Shown: one piece after another, positions 23,360 through 34,617 of the stretch | How the letters are laid out: the number at the start of each line of letters is the position of its first letter | Position numbering within the stretch: position 1 is the first letter of the stretch | Assembly (NCBI GenBank): GCA_036426205.1 | Contig: CM071570.1 | Span: 141,352,563-141,416,562, forward strand | From: Ascaphus truei | Lineage: Eukaryota; Chordata; Amphibia; Anura; Ascaphidae | Reading direction: 5' to 3' | Length of the DNA: 64,000 nucleotides | The notes under the pieces: model-generated | Databases searched by the model: none | Told to the model about the DNA's origin: nothing | What the model saw: the letters and a program-made list of their open reading frames with translations, nothing else | Position numbers and translations under genes: made by a program

Positions 23360-24665
23360 CTGAACCGCATTAATTTCAGGTTTGGGGACCCCCTTCTTCC
23401 CATGGTACAGGCCATATGGGGTGGTAGTATCTCTGGCAAATTTAAATGTCCTACGTCATGGCCCACGTGACTGGGACATTTAAACTTCCCGGAGATACCG
23501 GCCTGTAACCCGGTAAGCAGGTGGTCCCTGGACTTGAAATGAATGTGGTTCTTCTGCAAAGGCCCCCTGCTTCAATACTATAAAATTAAAATTAAAACAG
23601 GCCTTCAGTACCTTAGTGGCTAGGTGTGTTACACACATAACAATACATTAAAACCAAACACTAGCCAACAAATCCATTGATTGTCACTGTGGTTACCTAT
23701 GCTCTAAACGGTGCACAGATAACCACAGTGGAATTAAAATTGGCACCCTAAAAGAAAATTCTCATTGAAATAAAATACGATCAAAGTGTCTCTTACCCTT
23801 GCCGGGATGAAGGCTTATCCTCCTCCAACTGCAGCACCAACAAGTCTTGACCAATGTAGCAATGATCTTCAGCTTGAAGTACAGGTTGATGCACAGAATT
23901 CCATGATCCTCTGTTGTGTGAAGTCCTCAGTGAGTAGATTTTTGACATTCTTTCTTTTCTTCTTTCTTCTCTTCAACAGTTCTATGAGATGTTGCAATGC
24001 CTTCTTCTTGCTGTCAAATGAAATGTGATAGGCCTTATATAATTTGCCCCATGGTGGGTGGTTAGGCCTCGCGGGAAGGGTTATTCCCTTCATTATTTTA
24101 TTCGTTTTAGCAACTAAGCTAAGGGAGGTGTTAACCCCTCCTGGGAGGCCTAAACACCTACCCTGGGGCAACTGCAAGCTTTACCCACCCCCTTTAACAT
24201 AAAAAACGGTTTCTGCTATTTAACCGCTTCATTACCTTAGCAGCTAGCCACTAAGGGAATGAAGCTAGGCTGTAATTTTATTTTTATTACAAAGGATTGA
24301 AGCAGGGGGTCTCTGGAGCTGAAATGAATGCTGGTCGGCTCCGGAGACCCCCGACTTCAATCTTATGTAGTAAAAATTTTATCTGATGCAAATCGTTATT
24401 TCAATCTCGCCACCCTTTAGCTGATGATAAAATAAGCAATTTGCATCTCGAACTCTGTGAATAGCAGTTATAAGCAAAAAATGCGAGTTTGGGTATTTTT
24501 GAGCTACCGCATTTCTTGTCAAACCAAAAGTGCTAACGATCTTTATAAAGCTGTTTACAAGTGATTTTGCCATTTTTGCAAAGCTTTGTGAATAGCTACA
24601 TATGCAATATTGCTTGTAAAGTGCGCTTAACAAGCGTTCAGTAACTTATCGAAGTTTAGTGCATG
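23360..24665 (-). repeat. Cassette-family repeat, copy D, reversed
   Basis: Reading the minus strand, sequence related to the CTATTCACTAAAC terminus lies at about 24400-24665. Then come hairpin modules (24290-24370, GAGCTGAA/CCCCCTGC type), the CTAAGG...CCTTAG module, a TATATAAGGCC TATA-like box near 24030-24040, and a continuous exon-like frame (24177-23869) with LKRRKKKRKNVKNL. The block GGAGGATAAGCCTTCATCCC ends before GTAAGA at about 23797. It is evidence that the family is mobile in both orientations. Confidence 0.5.
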
Positions 24666-24734
24666 TGCGGGATTAGCAATAATGAATATAGTGTTATATT
24701 AGGTTGCGCCTTATATGCTTCTTTCCTACTCCCC

Positions 24735-26125
24735 CCTTAGCAAATTCCAATCTGGCTTTCGCCCCAAACACTCCACCGTAACTACCCTACTAAAAGTTTG
24801 CAATGAAATCCAGTGTGGAATGGAACGGGACAACTCACTGGTGCAGTATTCCTAGATTTTGCAAAGGCTTTTGATACTGTTGATCATGCTATCCTGCTTA
24901 ACAAACTCCAGAGCTCTGGAATAGGGAAGCATGCTTTAAACTGGTTTCAGTCCTACCTATCAGGTAGATCCCAACATGTGTCCATCTCAGGCTCTAACTC
25001 CAACCCCCTGGATATCACCTGTGGCGTCCCGCAAGGCTCTGTTCTGGGGCCCCTACTCTTCTCAGTGTTTATCAATGATCTTCCCCCAGCTTGTCAGGAA
25101 GCCTCAATACACATGTATGCAGATGACACAATCCTATATGCACACAGCCATAGCCTCTCTGACCTTCAACACATACTTCAGTCTGACTTTTTGAGACTCG
25201 AAAACTGGATTTCCCAAAACAAACTGTTTTTAAACACTGACAAGTCTGTAACAATGGTATTTGGGACCAAGACTAAATTTTTAAAGCTTCCAGCGACTGA
25301 GCTCCAGATTAGAACCAATGCTAACACCACCCTAACCCCTGTCACTAGTTTTAAATAAATACCTGGGCATATGGTTTGACTCACACTTAACATTCGGGAT
25401 GCACATTAATACCCTGACAACGAAGACCTATGCCAAACTAGGGGTACTTTACAGGAACAAATCATCCCTAAGTCTCCTGGTCAGAAAGCGTATTGCACAG
25501 CATATGCTAATGCCAATTATTGACTATGGAGACATAGTATATGGCTCGGCACCTCAAACCCACCTTAGCAAACTTGACACCCTCTACAATTCAATTTGTC
25601 ATTTTGTTCTCCAATGCAACTATAACACACATCACTGCGAAATGCTCAAAGAACTAGATTGGTCATCACTCGAGTCTAGGCGCAAAGTTCACCTTTCCTG
25701 TCTTGCCTTCAAATTCTTTATGGGCAAGCTACCTAGCTACCGGAACAAGCTCCTCACCCCTACCACATGCAGCACCTATCATCTTAGATCAGACTCCAAA
25801 AGACTGTTCATGGTCACAAGGCTCAACAAAGTATCCGGACGTTCCTCCTTCTCTTACAGTGCACCTCAAAACTGGAACAACCTACCAGAGACTCTCACAT
25901 CCACCACCAGTTTAAGTTCTTTCAAATCTAAGGCTGTCACACATTTTAATCTGGTCTGTAACTGTTTCATACACCCATAATATATATATTCTTTAACTGT
26001 GCATGCAATGTCTTGTATAATAATGTTACCCTGTGTCATTTATGAACTGTTTTTGTAACGCTTATCATTTGTCTTTAACTCTGTGCCCAGGACATCTTCA
26101 AAACGAGAGTAACGTCTCAAATTAT
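24735..26125 (+). pseudogene. Jockey-superfamily LINE reverse transcriptase, near-intact 3' half with one frameshift
   Basis: The frame 24813-25358 carries LDFAKAFDTVDHAIL, CGVPQGSVLGPLLFSVFIND and HMYADDTILYAHS, so the catalytic YADD is intact. A 4-bp AAAT duplication at about 25353-25360 shifts the frame; the second frame 25399-25980 carries the thumb/C-terminal region (RNKSSLSLLVRKRIAQ, IDYGDIVYGSAP, APQNWNNLPETL) and ends with a normal stop. The 5' end is truncated: remnants of QSGFRPKHST-type sequence lie in other frames at 24735-24810. The 3' UTR runs to about 26130, where it is interrupted; its AT-rich tail resumes at 29274. Clade (CR1, L2 or Rex1) not decided. Confidence 0.85.
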
Positions 26126-26134
26126 TGCTTAAAG

Positions 26135-26283
26135 TAATAATCCCAGAAGAGACAGGCATTACGGCCAAGTAATGCCTACTGGCTGGCAATCAGTTGAAGG
26201 CCCGAGAGCGAATCCGAGGGACTTGTAAACCCCAGCCAGGGCAGTTATTTGCCCGTAATGCACTCTGTCTGAGGGGATTATTA
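26135..26283. mobile_element. 149-bp MITE with about 30-bp terminal inverted repeats
   Basis: The left end TAATAATCCC...AGACAGGCATTACGG is mirrored by CCGTAATGCACTCTGTCT...GGGATTATTA at the right. It lies inside the 3' tail of the LINE at 24.7 kb. No coding capacity. Superfamily not determined; a TAA/TTA-type Harbinger target is possible but not shown. Confidence 0.7.
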
Positions 26284-26399
26284 GCTATTATAGGATAATG
26301 ACAGGACTTTTTTTTTCATAAAATAATATACACTTTTGGTATAGATTTAAATAGTTTTTTTAATAAAATAAATGGTAAATACGTTAAAACAAACCACCT

Positions 26400-28250
26400 C
26401 TATATCACGCTTACACGGCAAAGCTATCTCTATCCACACACCTGCCGCCCCCCCCCCCCCCTCTTGTCCACCCACACACCCACTCAAACACAACACACGA
26501 CACATCAGGCACAAGTCTACACAGCACACACACAGCCCACACACAAAAACTTCTGTCTACCCACACACACACAACAGCCACGTCACAGCACACACACACA
26601 CAACATGCACCGCCCTACACACACACACACACCACCACAATCACACCACACACCCTCACACACACACACACACACACTACGACACACACATGCACATCAA
26701 ACTCATATCTCTACACACACCGATCTATCAACCACATGCCCCCTCTCACACACAACACATTCCCCTTCTAAACTACACACACAATCACACACACACACGC
26801 ACGACCCCCTTTGTATCTCTATACACAGCAACAGCCACTATATCACCGGGAGAATCGCTTATCCTCTACCCTCAACAACGACAGTCCCCCTCCCGTCTCC
26901 CACTACACAACACTTCCCGCTTTATCTACCCCCCCACTCACCCCCCCATCCGCCTATCTCTTCACCTGCCCAGGACCCACGCTTCCAGTAACCTCTGACC
27001 CCCCCCCACCCCCCACTCCCATCCCCCCCCCCCGCCCCCCCGTACCCCCTCCCCCACCCTCCCCCCCCTCGCACACACCCCCCCCCCCTCTCTCTCTGCA
27101 CCCCACCCCCCCCTCACCCTTCTCCACCTCACCGAACCCCCTCCCCTCTCCCCCCATCCCCCCACCATCCCCGTAAATGCGCCTCTCCCCCTCTCCTGCT
27201 CGGGGGCCCTTCCCCTCACCTTCTCCCCCACCCCGGCACACCCCCCCTCCCCGCCTCTTCCCCCCCGCAAGCCCCGGAGGGAGGGATAAGGAGGGCGGAT
27301 CCTCTCTCCCCCCCCCCGACCAGCAGCTCAAACACACACATTCTAAACCCTAAACAACTGCTGCTGACACACACACCACACACACACACTACACACACAA
27401 CCCACACACAGCACACACACACACAGCTCACTTCACACCTCTATAACACAGCACCTCTCCACACAACACAAGCACCTCTACACCGACACAACTGCTGCTA
27501 TACCCACAAAACCACACACACACCAACCTCACAACTCTACACACACAACACAACCACAGCACCATCTACACAACACAACACAGCACCACTCAACTACACA
27601 CACAAGCACACACCTCCACACACACCTGAGATCTAGACACCCACCAGGGCACCCTCCTCTAACACCTCAAAACACAGCACCCCTCCTCTATAGCAAACTC
27701 ACAACACATCAACCTCTACACACCACCCCCACACAGCACCTATACGGTCACACCCACAGCACCGTCTACACCACACACCACACACACAACACACGGACAC
27801 ACACAGCACACACACGTTCACAGGTCACCCCCACACACCAACACGACAACACACACACTAACTGACACCCACCATCACACAACACACACAGCACACTATC
27901 TCTCTAACACCCGACACATCACCTCCTCTACACTCACACCACATCACCTCTACAACACACTTTCAACCTCACCTCTACACCCCCACATCAGCCTCTACCC
28001 ACACAACACAGCACCTCTTCATCAGCCCACACACACCCACTATAACACACACAACACATCAGCTCTACACACACATTGCTAAACCCATAAACACTTCTTA
28101 CTTGTTCCCGACACACACACGCCACCCACCCCACACCACAACACACACACCCTACAAACTACTGGCGCACCTCTTATACACAAAGCACCTCACACACAAC
28201 ACAGCACCTCTGATCTACACCACACAAACTGCTGGCTACACAACAACACA
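26400..28250. repeat. CA-rich and C-rich low-complexity DNA
   Basis: Degenerate ACACAC/CAGCACCTCTAC units alternate with poly-C stretches (26991-27330). Long frames on both strands, such as 26372-26998 and 26954-27337, are products of this composition and are not genes. Phrases like CACAACACAGCACCTCT repeat irregularly. Part of the insertion that splits the LINE tail. Confidence 0.85.
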
Positions 28251-29273
28251 ACATGCCTACATACAAACCTAGTAAACCCTGGCGTAACTGGACACTGACA
28301 CACAGACACACTACATCACTTCGAACACATATATCACAACCCACAGCCACAGCACTCACAACCAACTGCAGCCACAAAGAAACTGCAGGAACAGCCACTT
28401 ACTTCTTTGCAGACTCAAAAATCAACCAACTGCTCAGAAAATCTGTCAGTCCCGTGAGGGGGGGAGTCAACCTATGGCTGATATTTCCTGCCAATCCCCT
28501 CCCCTGCCCTGTGCTCAGAGATTTTACTTCAATCAACCAATCCCCTGTCCTGTCTCAGCTGTTCTGAAAAGCTGATTGGCTGGAAATAAACCCCATTGAA
28601 CAATCTGCATTTTGCAAGCTGCTACAATTCCGGCATTGTACTGATTGGTATAATGCCTGAATTTAACCAATCGGCAAGGAAGGGGAAATGCAGCTCTACA
28701 CACCCCTCTCTCCCATGCCGCGCCCAGCACATCCTGTATACCTCTACACTGACACGCGCGAACACGCGTTGAGTCGTCTTTGACATCTGTGTCGACCCGG
28801 CGTATAATGCTTTGCGTTTCCTTGTGAGGGTACGGGTGTGTAGAGCAAAGCCACCATGGGGAAGGCTGTATGGATGGAGCGGTAAAATAAAGACGCCGGT
28901 GAGGGTCAGGTGTGTGTGGGGGACGAGACGGCAGGGAGATAGGGTGAGGGGACACAGAGAATCGAGGCAGGCGGAGAGGGAGGGTCCGCGTACTGGGGGT
29001 GGAAGGCTGGGGTAGTAAGAGGAACGAAGAAAACTAGACGCATGAGTAGGGATATGAGAAAGATGCGGATCTGGGACAAACCGGAGCAAAAGTAGCGGTA
29101 AGGACGGAAGGGGAGCAAGACTGGGGGGCTAGGGGGAGAGGTGTCAGATAAACGCAGGGAGCGGCGGCAATGGCCGGAAAGTAACTAAAAACGAAGAAGG
29201 GACGGCGGATAGGTGCGGGGGCTCGTCAGGGTTTTCAATAAATGGCCCCTGATTAGACTGCTTGAGCCTATAA
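28251..29273. other. Right part of the insertion in the LINE tail; no gene
   Basis: Unique-looking sequence with several CCAATC boxes (28480-28680) and a GC-rich, purine-rich stretch (28850-29225). No domain was seen in any frame. Confidence 0.4.
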
Positions 29274-29325
29274 TTCCTAGGTAAAATATTTTATAAATAA
29301 ATTTATTGTTTTACTTTAATCTGAC
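29274..29325 (+). mobile_element. Displaced 3' tail of the 24.7-kb LINE
   Basis: TTCCTAGGTAAAATATTTTATAAATAAAT is the expected continuation of the LINE 3' UTR that stops at about 26130. Recognition rests on familiarity with this tail in frog LINEs. Confidence 0.5.
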
Positions 29326-29786
29326 ATTGTTTTTCTGCTGCCCCCTGCTGGCCTGCTCCCCTGATATTTTCTTATATCTATTTGTTACATTAGGTTGTAT
29401 CTCATATCATCATAGGAGAACGGGAGACACACAGGAACAGTGTTGTCAAGGAAGTCTTTGCCACTGGGAATGTGGTTGGCATGTCCTTTTTGATGTGTGT
29501 ATATATGAACTTTCATACAATAGAACGCGCGCATACCCTTAATGGAACGAATAAATGAAACAGTATACGTGTGGACGTGGATGTATTATGTATTGATGTT
29601 GAGTGGCAAATCTGATTTTGTAGGTTGGCTTTTGTGTCACTACGTGTGGAGATGTTTATAAAATTAGGCACTGCAAAGGTTCGTGTTGGGCGAGAAATAT
29701 ACAGTAAAGGGACGCCATGAAAAGGGGGAGAGGAGAAATGTGCGCTGTCTACAGTATATCCATTCCATCACCCACCACAGCTCTAC

Positions 29787-29912
29787 ATCTATCTATCTAT
29801 CTATGCTAGGTCTATCTATCTTTACTATCTATCTACGATCTATCTTCTATCGTATGCTATCTATCTATCTACTATCTATCTATCTTCATCTATCTATCTA
29901 TCTATCTATCTG
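29787..29912. repeat. (CTAT)n microsatellite
   Basis: Imperfect tandem TATC/CTAT units with minor interruptions. Confidence 0.95.
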
Positions 29913-29931
29913 TTAATGTAACACAGGCTAC

Positions 29932-29968
29932 CCTTGATAAAGGTCCATTATGGGACTGAAACATTGAC
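29932..29968 (+). ncRNA. Hammerhead-like motif, degenerate
   Basis: Plus strand TTGATAA, stem-loop GGTCCATTATGGGACT (GTCC/GGAC pairing), then GAAAC and ATTGAC. The layout resembles core, stem II and GAAA, but CTGATGA is altered and a GUH cleavage triplet is unclear. Probably a decayed copy. Confidence 0.35.
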
Positions 29969-29999
29969 AAAAAGAATAAAACACACCCCCATGCACTAG

Positions 30000-31095
30000 A
30001 AGCACAGTTGACATACTGTGTTACAATTTTGCTCCATTATGATTCCAATGACATTTTTTTATTACTGTAGTTTATTTGCTTACTGGATAATTCTGTAATG
30101 CATTCCAAATACAAAATGATTTAAATAATATAATATAAATGAAGATAAAGTATCAAGCCGTGAAAAATTTCAAATCAATTCTATTGCAAAGAAGCATATA
30201 AAGTAATATTTATGGACATGTCAGGAAATAGCCCTAGAACGTATTTACAGCTGCACTGTCAATGCTTCATTATAGAGATAACAGTGGATTTAAAGTATTT
30301 CCCCTGAAACACTTGTACTAAATGTACATTGATTGTTGCCTAAATTCCATATCCCTTTGTAAATGCCATTGTGTTGGTAGCAATATGCACTTAGGACTAA
30401 ATCAAGAAAGCTATTAAACATATTTAAATTATGAAGTACATTTTAAAAGCAGTTACATGGATGAGTGCTTCACTTTACTGCAGCTTCAATATACCTTCCC
30501 AAATGGCACTGAAGTTCTGGATCATTAAAATCAATGAGAAAATTGTTAAATGTTGCATCTCCAAAAAATTATGTGTTGCTGGTCTGGCAATGGAGGTTTG
30601 ATATACTTCTCAGAAGGGTACTCTTCAACTATAATAGACTCAAAAATGACAATTTTAAAGCAATTTTCCTACATGCTAATGAGTTCCCATAAACATTTGC
30701 TTTCATGTCTTTCTAATTATCTGTCAGGACAAAGATACAAATGGCAGATGAAAAGGATGGACAATTAAAAAAAAAATGCTGGGCAACATTTTAGATCACA
30801 AAGTTTCTATTGTGATTGTGGAGGATGTCTTTCAATGGTCTCTGTAGTATGATAAGCACCTTTAGTTATGGAGTTGTCTTGCAATTAATTGCTTAATCTA
30901 TATTGCATTACATGCATTACATGCCCCTCTTGGACAAAGGGGCTGATGATCTCTTTCCTCATTTATCAATTGGATTTGACCCTTAATTTGCATAGACATA
31001 GCATCTTTTCCCTGCTAATTAGTATGTACTTTTATGCACTTTTATTTGTTTTCCTTGTTCAGTTATATAATTGAACTTATGCTTAGTTATTTAAT
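30000..31095. other. AT-rich, repeat-poor, enhancer-like interval
   Basis: No coding frame of note. It contains homeodomain/POU-type words (TTAATTTGCATA near 30982, AATTAATTGCTTAAT near 30882, CTAATTAT near 30713) and no recognisable transposon, unlike most of the window. Possibly conserved non-coding DNA; this is inference from composition only. Confidence 0.3.
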
Positions 31096-31099
31096 TATA

Positions 31100-32052
31100 T
31101 GTAGCCTGGAGCTCCCGCAGCTCCTTGAGACCCCCCTCCCTTGGAGCAGTGCGGTCGCGGGTGCCGTCGGAGCCAGCGCCGGGCCCGTCGGCTACTTCCA
31201 AGGGTGGGGGCCGGAGCGGGGAGTCGCGCGCTGTTCCCTGATGCGGCCGGTTGCCGGGGACGCGAGCGGCCCGTTGTTAGGGCCGCGATCGCGTTGCCGA
31301 GGCCCCGGCGGCTCAGGGTACAGGGCGCCGCCATTGCGCAACAGCTCGCGCATGCGCAGGAATAGCCAGGAGGCAGGAGAGCTCCAGAGAGGTCGCGCAT
31401 GCGCAGGACAGAGCCTAGAGAGTCGCGCGAGGGCAGGGACTGTTCAGGAGAGGTTTCGACGGCCATTGGTAGTTCGCGCAGGCGCAGGGAAGGCGCGCAC
31501 GCGGCCCCAATGTATTTGCAGCCTCCACGGGACTACAACTCCCATGAGGCTTAGGGGCAAGCACATCAGGTGCCTCCGTGTGGCCAATAAGGGCCAAGGA
31601 TCTCCAGAGGGAGCAATAAGATACATTTCGCGCACTGAGAACGGCAGTTGGAGCTGGGGAGCTGTGAGGGAAGGAAGGGTGCAGAGAGCATGTGCAGCTT
31701 CTGCATCGAGTAAGGTCCCCACATCCCAAGTAAGGCCCCAACTCCCCACCAGGTTAGTGGGTAAGTGTTGAGGGACGGCCCAGATAGGGACGCTGCCCTT
31801 AGTGCGTGTCTGTGTGCTGTCTTGTCAGGATCACGGCTGGCAGTGCTGTGAGGCCTGACAAGAAGGCATAGTGATAGTGTGCAGCAAGTGGCTGTACGCG
31901 TTATGAAGTTTGCAGTGCGTAGTGTTAGTGTTAGTGTTAGGGTTCAGTGAGTGTCAGGACTGGGATGAGTTAGGGGAGTGGGGCAGGTTATTACTCCGCA
32001 GGCCCCACCTACACACCCCAATCTCACTTAGGGTGGGGGTAAGAGGGCTACA
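31100..32052 (+). repeat. 5' LTR (internally deleted)
   Basis: 953 bp, TGTAGCC...GGCTACA. Compared with the LTR at 35117-36801 it lacks the block equivalent to 36029-36754 (726 bp); the junction is at about 32005-32006. It contains two GCGCATGCGCAG sites and an ACTACAACTCCCATGAGG site. Confidence 0.9.
31320..31560 (+). promoter_or_regulatory. CpG-rich TATA-less promoter motif cluster in LTR (NRF1, ZNF143-like, YY1-like)
   Basis: TCGCGCATGCGCAGG occurs twice (about 31346 and 31394) and fits the NRF1 palindrome; CGCGCAGGCGCAG at about 31475 is a near match. ACTACAACTCCCATGAGG (about 31531) fits the ZNF143/THAP11 motif. GCCGCCATTGCGC (about 31327) is YY1-like. The same cluster is in both other LTR copies (34.85-35.0 and 35.34-35.57 kb). 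Function is inferred from motif identity. Confidence 0.5.
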
Positions 32053-32076
32053 TTTGGAGGCGCTGCTGAGATACAG
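32053..32076 (+). promoter_or_regulatory. Primer-binding-site-like sequence
   Basis: Directly after the 5' LTR comes TTTGGAGGCGCTGCTGAGAT. Its TGGAGGC...GAGAT resembles a tRNA-Thr type PBS with a diverged centre. Position and the TGG start support the call; the tRNA identity is uncertain. Confidence 0.5.
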
Positions 32077-32136
32077 ACCTGGGGTGCCCTGTTCCAATTT
32101 TTTCCTAAATTGTCCAAGTCTCAATTTTTTGTCGCC

Positions 32137-34617
32137 ATGTTTGTGAAGTCCGGACACGAGGTCCTTGCCTGGGCTTTGAGGCAGTATATGGAGCCTGGCC
32201 GGGTAGTGGCAGTAGGAGGCCTTCCCGCAACTATGCCCGCGGTTGAGGTTCAGTACTCTATGCGTAAAATTCCTGTGTGGCCGCACGCATGTTTCTTAGA
32301 GGAAGAACACGATCTCACGGCCCTATGGAAATCGATACTTTTTGTAGCAACTCCCACTGCGGATATATGCCTGGCAGAGGCACCGCCCACCCTGTGTATG
32401 CCCGGGGGCCCGTCTGAGGGATACCCCCTAGTTTACGCCAACCTAGTAAAATGGCGTCTCCCGCAAACACAGGAGAACGCACGTGCTGCTGACGGCAAGC
32501 CTGCACTAGATTGTGTTGAGGAAAACTGTCCGGGATTGGCGGGAAAACCAGAAGGCTACCCCCCTATCTATACAGAGAGCCCTAGCGTAATTGCAGAGAC
32601 GGTGATTAAAATGGAGTCTCTCTCTAGCAGTGAGTCACACCTAAGATGGCGGCTCCCGCCAAGTCGGGAGAGCACCAGGACTGTGCAAGAAATTGTTGCA
32701 GAGTATTGTCCGGGTTGGGCGCGAAACCCTGAACCCCGCCCCTGCACTGTGAGTGACTCAGCACAGAGCCAGAACCACTCCCTTGTAGAAAGTGCCCCTC
32801 CTTCAGATTCCACCAGGGGGAGCAAGCCTTGTTATCTTCAACCATACAGTGATGCCGTAATAGACTCTTTCTTCTCTGAGGATGAGGATGAGAGAGACTG
32901 TCAGGACATACACCCCAATGTGTATGTGGCCAGGCGAGCGCCAGGAGTAGATGGCCTTATGTTAATGTGCCCCTGCCTGCAAGAAGCCTATGACGAGGGA
33001 GCCGAATTGTCCCAGTTACCGCTAGACTTTAAGACGACTGAGGTATGCGGAGAACCGGGTATACAATGTTTTAGTCCCACCTGTGACTGCTCTAGAGGTG
33101 CACTGGCGTGGGAGGCCGAATGTGAATGCTGCGGTGTGCGGTTCTTGAAGCCTATTACACCCCAGGCTACGGAGGCAGTTAAAGAAGAAGCGGGGAAGCC
33201 TGACCCCTCTGCAAAAGTGAGTGACATTGCTAATCAGTCTGTCCTAATTCCAGTGGCCCCGTGTGTTCACAACCATGTTGCAGAACCGGTTCCAGACCCT
33301 CTCAAAGGGGACGGCTTAGTGGTAGAGCAGGAACCACAGAGCCCAGACCAACCGATGCCAGAATCACAGGGTAAGGTGTCTATACCCCCATTTTCTTTTA
33401 GTGATTCCAGCGACCAACCTCTCGTGGTGATGCGCCTGCCGGCGGACCACTCTAGTGAAGTTATCGAATCAATTATTTCGGCGGATACAGAGCCTGCTGT
33501 GGGCCCGTGTGCCCTGGAGGAGGTGTACCCCGATGTTGCGGACCCTGCTGTGGGCCCGTGCGCCCTACAATGGTCAGTCCGACCTACTACCGAGGTACCA
33601 TCGGTACTAGAATGGGGACCAGTACCAAACGACGATGAGGGTGAGTCGACTGCCCCAGGGGTGTCGGGGGTGAGCCTCCAGGTGACCGCGGAGCACGATG
33701 GTTCCTTAAGTCTGGTTACCTGGGTGAAGGGCTCCCCTCTACATCGCGTCCTGGCGGAGGTGTCCTCCTTGGGAGAATCCATCCCAAGCCAGTGGAGTGG
33801 TAAGGAACTCTCTAACTCCCCACAATCTCCGATGGAGCTGGCCGTGAAGAAGGTCAGAGTTGCGGCTTCTGAACGGAGTATGAGCCCGTGCGCTCCGACA
33901 CAAGTGGTCCCAGGACTGGGATCCAACGCTCCCGAGTGCCCAGAACGTGAGTGGACTTCCCCAGAAGTGCCGGGGACAGGTCCCCAGACCACCGAGGTGG
34001 GAACTGACAGCGTCCCCGAGGACCTGTTGGCCCCCGTGAATCACCGCAGGGGTAAGGTGTCTACTCTTTCCCCCCTGCCAGGTGAAACCGAGACATTGTC
34101 CAGTGCTCGCTTCTCAGTGGAAGCCTCACAAAAATATAGGGACAAAGACTGTGAGGAGAGAGATTCAGGGAAAGCTGCCTCCTTTAAGCCCAAAAAGGAG
34201 TGTACCATTCGCCAAGTCGTGGACCGCGGAAAGGGTCCTGGCCTCCTGGTCTGCCGCATCCCTGCCGCGGATGACCGGGTAAAGGCACAATTCAGAGACA
34301 CTGTGCTACTCCTTCCACCAGGGGGAGGAAGTAGCGAAGAGCCAGTAACTGTTGCTTTAGAGTGTGCTCTCCAAGAAATTTTTCTAGGGGAGGCTCACGG
34401 ACGCAAAAGTGAGGTACCCCCACATGTTCAATTAGGGGCTCCCCACAAATGGTCTCAGCTAGCCTCGGGTATTATGTGTGAATTTCATTGTACCCAGTCA
34501 TATAATTGCCATGTGATGAGTTGTATTTTCTATGCTGTGCATTTTGATTGTATAACTATTATGTTGAATGATGTCGTTCCTCAAGCGGGGACGTTGTATT
34601 TTCCACCAGGGGGAGAG
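32137..34617 (+). CDS. Uncharacterised LTR-element protein, 827 codons to the LTR border, no known domain
   Basis: An ATG at 32137 (context GCCATGT) opens a frame with no stop through the interior; it continues in frame into the 3' LTR (in the complete LTR copy to a stop ending at 35788). The open frame also extends upstream of the ATG without an earlier ATG being evident. The protein is Pro/Ser/Glu-rich and probably disordered. A Cys-rich stretch lies at about residues 271-340 (CPCLQEAYDEG, then CFSPTCDCSRG and ECECCGVRF), which could bind metal. A duplicated AVGPCAL motif lies around residues 450-475. A hydrophobic Cys/His-rich segment is near the end (CHVMSCIFYAVHFDC). No gag zinc knuckle, DSG protease, YxDD or DDE motif is seen. 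An 827-codon open frame in otherwise decayed DNA suggests recent constraint. It may be an unusual gag-like protein, a captured gene or a novel accessory protein. Confidence 0.6.
34606..34617 (+). promoter_or_regulatory. Polypurine tract
   Basis: AGGGGGAGAG lies immediately before TGTAGCC at 34618, the standard plus-strand primer position. The last bases (GAG) recur before the LTR at 35117, just after the assembly gap. Confidence 0.8.

Noticed and set aside
26372..27337. Long frames on both strands in CA/C-rich DNA
   Set aside because: Low-complexity composition (His/Thr and Pro/Gly runs) explains them.
31034..31771. 245-residue frame in the 5' LTR (also 35258-35788)
   Set aside because: CpG-rich LTR sequence open in several frames; in the 3' LTR it may only be a read-through extension of the internal ORF.
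32110..32136. Upstream start for the long LTR-element ORF
   Set aside because: The codon at 32110 is TTG; the first ATG in frame is 32137.
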